Source: JBKHDT01 sp046541195 (lineage in GTDB: Bacteria > Pseudomonadota > Gammaproteobacteria > Halothiobacillales > Halothiobacillaceae). Taken from it: a stretch of DNA of 25,256 nucleotides. The stretch is from contig JBKHDT010000032.1 of NCBI GenBank assembly GCA_046541195.1, forward strand, positions 1 through 25,256, given 5' to 3'. This document shows, piece by piece, positions 11,422-17,616 of the stretch. Every line of letters begins with the position of its first letter. The first letter of the stretch is position 1. The position numbers and the translations under genes are program-made. The notes beneath the pieces were generated by a model that saw only the letters and a program-made list of their open reading frames with translations, was not told where the DNA came from and searched no databases.

Positions 11422-11916
11422 TCAGGAGTCGCCGTCCTGGGCGACCATCTCCTGCAACGCGTCCGGGTCGTCGACGTATTCGATGGACTCGATGCGGCGC
11501 GAGTCGTCCAGGCGGATGACCGTCACCTGTTTTTCCTCGGTCGGCAGAAAGTCCGTCTGACCGTCCTCCCGCGCCAGCAGGATCGGGTAGGGACGCTCAC
11601 GCAGTCCCGGCATGACGAACATGCGGGTAACCAGCGACGGCATGGGGCTGATGTCCATCAGGTAGACGAGCCTGGCGGCCTCCACCTGATCCGCGCTCAT
11701 CGACTCCAGGGCCTCGGAGGACATTTCCCCGGCGGCCTTGTCTGCGGCAAAGAAGATCAGCCGCGCCTCCCCGGGGAAATCCCGCGCCTGATCGTTCTGG
11801 TCCTCGAACTCCAGGGCAGGCAGGGGATCGCCCACCTTGACGGTCTGCGCCTGGGCACCGAGGGCAAACAGGCTCAGGAACATCAGTACCGGCAGCCGGG
11901 CGGACAGGAATTTCAT
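11422..11916 (-). CDS. Periplasmic thioredoxin-fold protein of unknown function (often labelled FAD/FMN-containing dehydrogenase)
   Basis: This 164-residue protein has a clear signal peptide (MKFLSARLPVLMFLSLFALGAQA, cleavage before QT), so the mature part should be periplasmic. The rest resembles a small proteobacterial family I recall from Pseudomonas: a short start (VGDPLPALEFEDQND), a beta-alpha-beta pattern (ARLIFFAADKAAGEMSS), then LVYLMDISPMPSLVTRMF, PYPILLAREDG and a C-terminal strand-helix. That pattern suggests a YtfJ-like thioredoxin fold, but the CxxC redox pair is absent. Nothing in it supports a flavin dehydrogenase, despite the common database name. The ATG at 11916 is preferred because GAGGT lies seven bases upstream; the GTG at 11925 falls within that site. 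Its function is unknown. Confidence 0.7.
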   Translation of the reverse strand: MKFLSARLPVLMFLSLFALGAQAQTVKVGDPLPALEFEDQNDQARDFPGEARLIFFAADKAAGEMSSEALESMSADQVEAARLVYLMDISPMPSLVTRMFVMPGLRERPYPILLAREDGQTDFLPTEEKQVTVIRLDDSRRIESIEYVDDPDALQEMVAQDGDS

Positions 11917-12097
11917 GTCAGGCACCTCGTGGGATAACTCATCGTGAATGCAGGCCGGCCAAGGGATGGCCGGAATCAGTTCATCATGGTAGGCAATCGG
12001 ACAACAAAACCAAAGCGATGAATGGATAAATCCCGCTTATGGGATGGTTTTCGGGATGATCCGCCCAAGGCAGGCGCAGCGGAAAGACTCGACAACG

Positions 12098-12257
12098 TTA
12101 AGGAAACTCTGCACAAAGCCATCCTTGGCTTTGTGCAGACACGCCCGGGCCGATACATGCTCGGCCCGGGCTCCGCAATTCAATGGCTTACGCCATTGTG
12201 CGGCAGGGCATCCATGCCCTGCACGGGAAGGTCTGCATTCGTGCAGACCTTCCTTAA
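12098..12257 (+). mobile_element. MITE-like palindromic element, copy B (best preserved), IS5-type ends
   Basis: A 152-bp core (12102-12253) is flanked on both sides by TTAA. Its ends are inverted repeats: GGAAACTCTGCACAAAGCCA on the left against GGAAGGTCTGCACGAATGCA reading in from the right, 15 of 20 identical. Inside are five consecutive stem-loops with arms at 12109-12121/12126-12138, 12144-12153/12161-12170, 12181-12187/12192-12198, 12203-12211/12214-12222 and 12226-12237/12242-12253, all perfectly paired. No coding frame is present. It lies 20 bases after the recR stop. IS5-group elements are known for GGAA-starting ends and YTAR target duplications, which TTAA fits; assigning this element to that group is inference. 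The rest of the 361-bp gap (11917-12097) holds a CCGGCCA/TGGCCGG hairpin at 11955-11973 and nothing else I can name. Confidence 0.85.
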
Positions 12258-12277
12258 GGGGCTGGTCACTGCGCCGG

Positions 12278-12877
12278 TCACTCGAACTGCCGGCGTCCGG
12301 TAATGGCCAGGCCCAGGGTGTTGCCGTCGACGTACTCGAGCTCGCCGCCCATCGGGACACCCTGTGCGATGCGACTGACGCGGATTCCCCGAGCTCGCGC
12401 CAGTTCGGCCACGAAGTGTGCCGTCGCCTCGCCCTCGACGGTGGCGCTGGTCGCCAGGATCACCTCCTCGACCTCGCCGGTGTCCAGCCGGGTTTCCAGC
12501 GCCTGGAGTCCCAGCTCTTCCGGGCCGATCCCGTCCAAAGGAGAGAGCCTCCCCAGCAGCAAAAAATACATGCCCGAGTAGGCCCCCGACTGCTCCAGGG
12601 CGAGCAGATCCGCCGGCGTCTCCAGCACGCACAACAGGCTGCGGTCCCGGTGCGGACTCCTGCAGATCGGGCAGACCGGCTCCTCGGTGAGGATGCGGCA
12701 CGCACCGCATTGCCCGACACGCTCGACTGCATGTCTGAGGGCGTCCGCCAGTCGGCGCCCGCCTTCCCGATCACGCTCGAGCAGGTGCAACGCCATGCGC
12801 TGGGCGCTTTTCTGACCGACGCCGGGCAACCGGCGCAAGGCGGTGATCAGACTGTCGACCAGGGGCGAGAACTGCAC
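12278..12877 (-). CDS. recR: Recombination mediator protein RecR
   Basis: This 199-residue DNA-binding protein acts with RecF and RecO to load RecA onto gapped, SSB-coated DNA. It has the N-terminal helix-hairpin-helix (RRLPGVGQKSAQRMALHLL, about residues 15-33). A Cys4 zinc finger follows, with Cys57, Cys60, Cys69 and Cys72 (CGACRILTEEPVCPIC). The Toprim domain comes next (SLLCVLETPADLLALEQSG and the EEVILATSATVEGEATA segment). The start is a GTG at 12877, which gives the standard MQFSPLVDSL N-terminus; no strong Shine-Dalgarno is visible. It follows ybaB by 12 bases in the conserved dnaX-ybaB-recR operon. Confidence 0.97.
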   Translation of the reverse strand: MQFSPLVDSLITALRRLPGVGQKSAQRMALHLLERDREGGRRLADALRHAVERVGQCGACRILTEEPVCPICRSPHRDRSLLCVLETPADLLALEQSGAYSGMYFLLLGRLSPLDGIGPEELGLQALETRLDTGEVEEVILATSATVEGEATAHFVAELARARGIRVSRIAQGVPMGGELEYVDGNTLGLAITGRRQFE

Positions 12878-12889
12878 GGGGCAGCCGGC

Positions 12890-13216
12890 TCAGAAAGGCA
12901 TCTTGAAGCCCGGCGGGAGTCCCATCCCGGAAGTGACACCTTCCATGCGCGCCTTGCTCTCTTCCTCGACACGGCGCACGGCGTCATTGACCGCCGCGGC
13001 GATCAGGTCCTCGAGCATCTCCTTGTCATCGCCCATCAGGCTGTCATCGATCTCGATGCGACGCACCTCGTGCCGGCCGGTCATGGTGACCCTGGCCATG
13101 CCCGCACCCGCTTCGCCGGTGACTTCCATGGTTTCCAGTTCCTTCTGCGCCTTCTGCAGGTTTTCCTGCATCTGCTGGGCCTGCTTCATCAGGTTTCCCA
13201 TTCCGCCCTTGAACAT
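12890..13216 (-). CDS. ybaB: YbaB/EbfC family nucleoid-associated protein
   Basis: This 108-residue protein belongs to the YbaB/EbfC DNA-binding family, dimers with a tweezer-like shape thought to bind DNA with little sequence preference. The N-terminal helix is Met/Gln-rich (MGNLMKQAQQMQENLQKAQKEL). It is followed by the beta region with GEAGAGMARVTMTGRHEVRRIEID and a C-terminal helix (MLEDLIAAAVNDAVRRVEEE). The Gly/Met/Pro-rich tail is usual for the family. It lies between dnaX (78-base gap) and recR (12-base gap), and the three are probably cotranscribed. Confidence 0.96.
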   Translation of the reverse strand: MFKGGMGNLMKQAQQMQENLQKAQKELETMEVTGEAGAGMARVTMTGRHEVRRIEIDDSLMGDDKEMLEDLIAAAVNDAVRRVEEESKARMEGVTSGMGLPPGFKMPF

Positions 13217-13294
13217 CGCTGTCGTTTCTCCTAATGGATGATGGATTCGATCGCCCGGCGGCCGGGATTCGGCCCGAGCGTGACGCCTTTCGCC

Positions 13295-15049
13295 TCAGCC
13301 GGACGGCGTTTTCGGCGACGGGACCTCACCGCCTGAAGCACAGGCATCCGGACCGGCCAGTTGCAGTGTGCCGTCAATCAGCGTGGCGTCTGCCCCGGCC
13401 TTGAGTACCTGCACACCAGGGCTGCTTTCAAGTGCCGCTCGGGCCCGGTCGCGCTGGGCCGCCTCGCGCATCACGCGCTGCTTCGCCGGGGCCGCCGGCG
13501 CCGCCTCTCCCTCACGGCCCACGACCAGCCGGACCCGGCAGCCGAAGTACGCCTCGGTCGCCTCGATCAGCCGGCTTCGGGTTCGGTCGGTCAGCATGCC
13601 CGACTGGTCGGCTGCCAGTTCAAGGACCACGCCATCGGCATTGCGTTCCCGAATGATGCAGTGCTCGGCCAGACTCTGGAAGGGTCCGCGCAAGCCTAGC
13701 TGCGGAATGATCGCGGCCCATCGGGATTCGGCCGGCCGGTCGTCGCCCGCTCCGGTGGGCTGATCGGCTCCGGCGGGCTCCTCCTGGCCCGCGGACGGAT
13801 CACGGCCCCCAGCCTGGGACGACACGGCGCCGGCCGGTTCGGACTCGCCCGAACCGGCTTGCGGCGTGGCCGCGGGTGCCGGGCTGCTCCTTGCAGGCGC
13901 GGCCGGCAATCGCCCGGATGCCGGTGCCGGTCGTGCTGCCGGCGCGCCGCCGCCCGCTCCCCCGGCGCCCGGCGTGAATGCCAGCATCCGCAACAGCGTC
14001 ATCTCGAGGCCCGCACGCGGAGAGCTGGCATGCGGCAGGTCACGCCGCCCCGTCAGCGCGATCTGGTACCACAGCTGCAAGAGTTCGGGGTCCAGCGATT
14101 CGGCCAGCGCCCGGCGGCGTTCATCCAGCGGGTCCTCCGGCATCCCGGAACCGGGAACGAACTGCCGGATCGACAAGCCGTGCAGCAGTTCCAGCAACTG
14201 CGCGAGGATGCCCGCCGGGTCCGCCGCCTGGGCCATCAGCGATCCGAGCGATTCGAACAACTCGGCCGCCTCCTCGCGCTGCAGACGCTCCACGATGGTC
14301 ACCAGCGCTTCCTCGTCGGTCAGCCCCAGCATGTCCACAACGCCCTGGCGACCAACCTGCCCGCCGCCGTAGGCAATCGCCTGATCGAGCAGGCTCAGCG
14401 CATCGCGCATGCTGCCATCGGCGGCGTCCGCGAGCGCATCGAGGGCTGGTCGCTCGAAGGGCACCGCCTCCTGTTCAAGGACCTGGGCGAGGTGATTGCC
14501 GATCTGCAGCGCGGTGAGCGGCCGCAGGTTGAACTGCAGGCATCGCGAGAGCACCGTCACCGGCAATTTCTGGGGATCGGTCGTCGCCAGCACGAACTTG
14601 ACGTGCTCCGGCGGTTCCTCGAGCGTCTTGAGCAGGGCATTGAAGCTCGATCCGGAAAACATGTGCACCTCGTCGATCAGGTACACCTTGTAGCGCCCGC
14701 GCACGGGCATGTAGGGGACATTCGCCAGCAGCTCGCGGGTTTCCTCGACCCGGGTGCGCGAGGCCGCGTCCACCTCGATCATGTCGACGTAGCGGCCCTC
14801 GTCGATCTCCAGACAGGTCGCGCATTCGCCGCAGGGTTGCGAACCCAGCCCCTGCTCGCAATTGAGCGACTTGGCGAGAATGCGCGCGATCGTGGTCTTG
14901 CCGATCCCGCGGGTACCGGTGAACAGGTAGGCATGATGCAGCCGCCCGTTATCCAGCGCGTTGACCAGCGCCTGGAGCACATGGGTCTGCCCCACCATGT
15001 CGGCGAAGCGCTTGGGGCGCCACTTGCGGGCCAGGACGGTGTAACTCAT
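13295..15049 (-). CDS. dnaX: DNA polymerase III subunit tau (clamp-loader)
   Basis: This 584-residue AAA+ clamp-loader subunit starts MSYTVLARKWRPKRFADMVG. It has Walker A GTRGIGKTT, a zinc-binding module with C-x2-C pattern (PCGECATCLEID), Walker B LIDEVHMF, sensor 1 ATTDPQKLP and the SRC arginine-finger motif (LSRCLQFNL). After domain III there is a long Ala/Pro/Gly/Glu-rich linker (about residues 380-460), then a C-terminal domain like tau domain V. I see no A-rich slippery heptamer in the linker region of the mRNA, so a short gamma form by E. coli-style frameshifting is not supported. The upstream open frame (68 codons) is non-coding leader. SRP RNA lies upstream and ybaB-recR downstream. 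Confidence 0.96.
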   Translation of the reverse strand: MSYTVLARKWRPKRFADMVGQTHVLQALVNALDNGRLHHAYLFTGTRGIGKTTIARILAKSLNCEQGLGSQPCGECATCLEIDEGRYVDMIEVDAASRTRVEETRELLANVPYMPVRGRYKVYLIDEVHMFSGSSFNALLKTLEEPPEHVKFVLATTDPQKLPVTVLSRCLQFNLRPLTALQIGNHLAQVLEQEAVPFERPALDALADAADGSMRDALSLLDQAIAYGGGQVGRQGVVDMLGLTDEEALVTIVERLQREEAAELFESLGSLMAQAADPAGILAQLLELLHGLSIRQFVPGSGMPEDPLDERRRALAESLDPELLQLWYQIALTGRRDLPHASSPRAGLEMTLLRMLAFTPGAGGAGGGAPAARPAPASGRLPAAPARSSPAPAATPQAGSGESEPAGAVSSQAGGRDPSAGQEEPAGADQPTGAGDDRPAESRWAAIIPQLGLRGPFQSLAEHCIIRERNADGVVLELAADQSGMLTDRTRSRLIEATEAYFGCRVRLVVGREGEAAPAAPAKQRVMREAAQRDRARAALESSPGVQVLKAGADATLIDGTLQLAGPDACASGGEVPSPKTPSG

Positions 15050-15124
15050 GGGTCGGAAGATGCGCTGCCTGAATCGGACCGGAATTGGATCGCACCAGCC
15101 GGCCGGGGCACGGCGGCGCTGAAA

Positions 15125-15140
15125 CCCGGCCAAGGCCGGG
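15125..15140. repeat. Inverted repeat in the dnaX leader
   Basis: CCCGGCC-AA-GGCCGGG is a perfect seven-base inverted repeat about 75 bases upstream of the dnaX start. There is no T run, so terminator function is not supported. Confidence 0.5.
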
Positions 15141-15195
15141 ATGCCTGACCGGGGAAAGCCGCCTGAGTCCACGCGGGGTGCAGGCGGGATCTTTT

Positions 15196-15213
15196 CGGGG
15201 CGCGCGCGCCCCG
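15196..15213. repeat. Perfect 18-bp GC palindrome between ffs and dnaX
   Basis: The sequence CGGGGCGCGCGCGCCCCG is its own reverse complement. It lies between the SRP RNA 3' end and the dnaX start, where read-through from ffs into dnaX would pass. Confidence 0.6.
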
Positions 15214-15259
15214 GAAGGAAAACCCCTTGTTCGGGCAGGGCCTTCCCGGGCAAAAAACT

Positions 15260-15376
<117 letters not shown>

Positions 15377-15388
15377 ATCGAGTCGCTC

Positions 15389-15403
15389 TTCCGTGTCACG
15401 GAA
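15389..15403. promoter_or_regulatory. Perfect inverted repeat just upstream of ffs
   Basis: TTCCGTG-T-CACGGAA is a perfect 7-1-7 inverted repeat. It lies 12 bases upstream of the estimated 5' end of the SRP RNA, over the expected promoter. It could be an operator or a chance hairpin; no matching regulator is known from this window. Confidence 0.4.
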
Positions 15404-15488
15404 AGCTGAGGGCGGAAGGCTACCACGAAAGCGGCCCGGCGGGAAAACGCTCGGGCAGCACCGCAGCCTGCCTCATGACGCGCCTCGA

Positions 15489-15647
15489 CTCGGGCGTCTT
15501 CGCACGAAGCCATCCGCGGCCTCGTTCGGCAACGCCCGGCGGTCCATGCGCGGCCCGTGCGGTGCGATACCGCAGGCTGTCGTCATGGAGCGCCCGGGCC
15601 CCCATGCCCTGCACGGGAATCCAGGCTCCCCGCAAAGTGTCCTACTT
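15489..15647 (+). mobile_element. MITE-like palindromic element, copy C (degenerate)
   Basis: The same family as copies A and B is recognisable by GCACGAAGCCATCC near the left end, then CGGCCCG in the middle, and CCATGCCCTGCACGGGAA on the right, in the same order and at almost the same spacing as copy B (109 versus 110 bases between two anchor motifs). Terminal repeats are eroded. It fills the gap between the ffs promoter region and the end of the YqhA-family gene, and its right end overlaps that gene's stop codon. The remaining 15404-15488 shows nothing I can name. Confidence 0.65.
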
Positions 15648-16208
15648 GTATCCCTTGCTGGCTATGCGGTCGGTCACTGCGTAGAGCACACCCGAGATCA
15701 CGAACGTCAGGTGGATGCCCAGCATCCAGGCCATTTCACGGTCGGAGAGCTCGTCCACCGCCATGAATGCCTTGAGCAGCTCGATACCCGAGATGGCGAC
15801 GATCGAGCCGATGACCTTGATTTTCAGGTCCGCGAACCCGATACGCCCCATCCAGTCGGGCCGATCGCGATGGTTGTGCAGGTCCTCCATCTTGGAGACG
15901 AAGTTCTCGTAGCCCGAGAAGATGATGATGATCAGCAGATTCATGATCAGCGCGATATCCACCAGCGACAGCACGCCGATAATGATTTCGCTCCCGCTGG
16001 CCGAACCGATATTGATCGTCAGCCCCCAGACCTCCTTGCCGAACTTGACCAGCAACAGCAGCATGGCCAGGACCAGCCCCAGATAGACCGGCGCCATGAG
16101 CCACCGGGAGCTGAAGATCAGGTGCTCGAAGCGCGACTCGAGGGGATTGTGCCGCATGGGAAGTGATTCGTACGCTTGAGGTTCGTTTGTTTGTTCGGGC
16201 CTGTCCAC
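15642..16208 (-). CDS. UPF0114 (YqhA) family membrane protein
   Basis: This 188-residue integral membrane protein has about four hydrophobic segments: WLMAPVYLGLVLAMLLLLV, IIIGVLSLVDIALIMNLLII, VIGSIVAISGIELLKAFM and LGIHLTFVISGVLYAV. The family hallmarks FSSRWLMAPVYLGL, SLVDIALI, FSGYENFVS and IHLTFV are clear. The molecular function of UPF0114 proteins is unknown. The GTG at 16208 is chosen because AGGAGA lies just upstream; an internal ATG (MRHNPLESRF) has no ribosome site. The cytoplasmic N-terminal extension before the first helix is longer than in E. coli YqhA. The gene stands downstream of the SDR-type gene by 92 bases. Confidence 0.93.
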   Translation of the reverse strand: MDRPEQTNEPQAYESLPMRHNPLESRFEHLIFSSRWLMAPVYLGLVLAMLLLLVKFGKEVWGLTINIGSASGSEIIIGVLSLVDIALIMNLLIIIIFSGYENFVSKMEDLHNHRDRPDWMGRIGFADLKIKVIGSIVAISGIELLKAFMAVDELSDREMAWMLGIHLTFVISGVLYAVTDRIASKGYK

Positions 16209-16212
16209 GGGA

Positions 16213-16218
16213 TCTCCT
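16213..16218 (-). promoter_or_regulatory. Ribosome binding site supporting a GTG start for the UPF0114 gene
   Basis: AGGAGA on the minus strand lies four bases from the GTG at 16208. The first in-frame ATG, 51 bases downstream, has no such site. Confidence 0.75.
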
Positions 16219-16300
16219 GAAAAGGTGTTGCTTTGTTGATGGGAAGGTCAATTCAAAACCGGTCCGGGTCATCCAGCCCGGGTCGCCTGCCGAACGGCGA

Positions 16301-17203
16301 TCAGCGCAGATACCTCGGCGCCACCGCCTCCAGGGTGGTCGGTTGCCGCGGACAGCCCGGGTCGCAGACACTCGGGGTCTGCAGCGAGCCGTAATTGTCG
16401 CGGCTGAAGGGCTTGCCCGGTGCCAGCTCCAGCAGCCGGGCCTGCAGCCGGGCCGCCCAGTCGGGCAGGCCGATCACGCGGCGGGGGCGCCCGATCGTCT
16501 CGGCCGTGTAGCGGACCAGTTCATCCAGCCGATAGTCCCTGGGGCCGCAAAGATCCAGCCGGGCGCCGTAGGTGGCGACGTCGTCGAGACTGTCGAAATA
16601 GCGGTCAACCACGTCCCCCACGAACACCGGCGAGAAGCGCGCGTCGGCACAGGCCAGGGGAAACACCCCCGGCACCAGCTTGACCAGCCCGGCAAAGCGG
16701 TTGAGGAAGCTGTCGCCCGGCCCGAAGATCACCGAGGGGCGGAAGCTCGTGACCGCGATGCCGTGCTGCCGCCCGAACTCGTGCGCCAGGTCTTCGGCCT
16801 CGCCCTTGGTGCGCAGGTAGTGGCTGGTGCCGGCGGTCGCATGTGCCTTGAGCGCACTCATGTGCAGATAGCGCGCCACCCCGGTTCGCTCGACCGCCGT
16901 CAGGATCGTGGCCGTCATGTCCACGTGGGCGCGCCGGAACCCCTGCCCGTCGTGCCCGCGCTCGTTGAGGATTCCGACCAGGTTGATGACCGCGTCGTGC
17001 CCCTCGACCAGCCGGGCCATGGCCTCGTCCGCGTAGGACTCGAGCCTGAGCAGTCTCGCGCCCGGGTAAAGCCTCATGTCTGCATGCCGCTCCACGAACC
17101 GGGTGGGCAGCGTGACCCGGATCCCGTCCCGGGTGAGCCGGCCGACCAGATGCCGGCCAACAAAGCCTGTCCCCCCGAAGATCACTATTGAACGGTGTCG
17201 CAC
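16301..17203 (-). CDS. NAD(P)-binding SDR-type epimerase / complex I NDUFA9-like protein
   Basis: This 300-residue atypical short-chain dehydrogenase has a Rossmann dinucleotide-binding motif GGTGFVG at residues 10-16, preceded by a beta strand (SIVIFG). Further signatures are AVINLVGIL, YLHMSALKA, a YLRTK pair in the active-site region, and SFRPSVIFGPGDSF. This matches the NmrA/NDUFA9-like proteins often called NAD(P)-dependent epimerase or complex I NDUFA9 subunit family. Bacterial members have no settled substrate; one view links them to quinone or nucleotide-sugar chemistry. The GTG at 17203 has a perfect AGGAGG six bases upstream. The open frame continues upstream for 181 codons, but that part translates repeat copy D and is not coding. 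Confidence 0.9.
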   Translation of the reverse strand: MRHRSIVIFGGTGFVGRHLVGRLTRDGIRVTLPTRFVERHADMRLYPGARLLRLESYADEAMARLVEGHDAVINLVGILNERGHDGQGFRRAHVDMTATILTAVERTGVARYLHMSALKAHATAGTSHYLRTKGEAEDLAHEFGRQHGIAVTSFRPSVIFGPGDSFLNRFAGLVKLVPGVFPLACADARFSPVFVGDVVDRYFDSLDDVATYGARLDLCGPRDYRLDELVRYTAETIGRPRRVIGLPDWAARLQARLLELAPGKPFSRDNYGSLQTPSVCDPGCPRQPTTLEAVAPRYLR

Positions 17204-17209
17204 CGCAAG

Positions 17210-17215
17210 CCTCCT
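17210..17215 (-). promoter_or_regulatory. Strong ribosome binding site deciding a GTG start
   Basis: AGGAGG on the minus strand has a six-base spacer to the GTG at 17203. It excludes the much longer upstream frame as the true N-terminus of the SDR-type protein. Confidence 0.88.
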
Positions 17216-17264
17216 GTACAATTCGAAATGGCCCCTGCCTTCGACCGGGCCGGGGCAAGAGTCG

Positions 17265-17440
17265 TCAAGGGAAGGCCCGCTTTGATGCCACCCTTCCCGC
17301 GCAGGGCACGAAGGCCCTGATGCGCCACGGCGCCAGCCAGTCGCTCGGCACAGACGGTGCGCGCGCATGGCGGGCAAATGCCCACCGGCCCGTGCGTTGC
17401 CGCATGAGGTCACGGCTGGCTTCGTGCCGCGTTTCCCGTG
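17265..17440 (-). mobile_element. MITE-like palindromic element, copy D (diverged, with internal insertion)
   Basis: Read on the minus strand it begins GGGAAACGCGGCACGAAGCC, against GGAAACTCTGCACAAAGCC in copy B, and ends GCGGGCCTTCCCTTGA, against GCAGACCTTCCTTAA. The internal block GCCCTGCGCGGGAAGG matches GCCCTGCACGGGAAGG of copy B. The spacing between the same anchor motifs is 125 bases instead of 110, so about 15 extra bases lie in the middle. It sits in the 413-bp divergent gap between the SDR-type gene and the aldehyde dehydrogenase. The remaining 17441-17616 shows nothing I can name. Confidence 0.7.
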
Positions 17441-17616
17441 GCGCCCTGACAGAACTTCAGAGTCTGCCTGACTTTTTTCAAAAGCGCGGGTGCCGCCCGA
17501 AGGGGCCGCACCGCCGCTGGCCAGAGGCATGGCATCATCCGACCGGTCAGGTCGCCTCGGCCTTCGGTCCGCGCGCAGCGCTCCAAATATGTACCACAGC
17601 AGCAACAGGTGTGCCC

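Noticed and set aside
12098..12257. REP/RAYT-type repeat explanation for the palindromic family
   Set aside because: REP units are usually 20-40 bases with a GTAG-type head. These elements are about 160 bases with terminal inverted repeats and TTAA flanks, which fits a MITE better.
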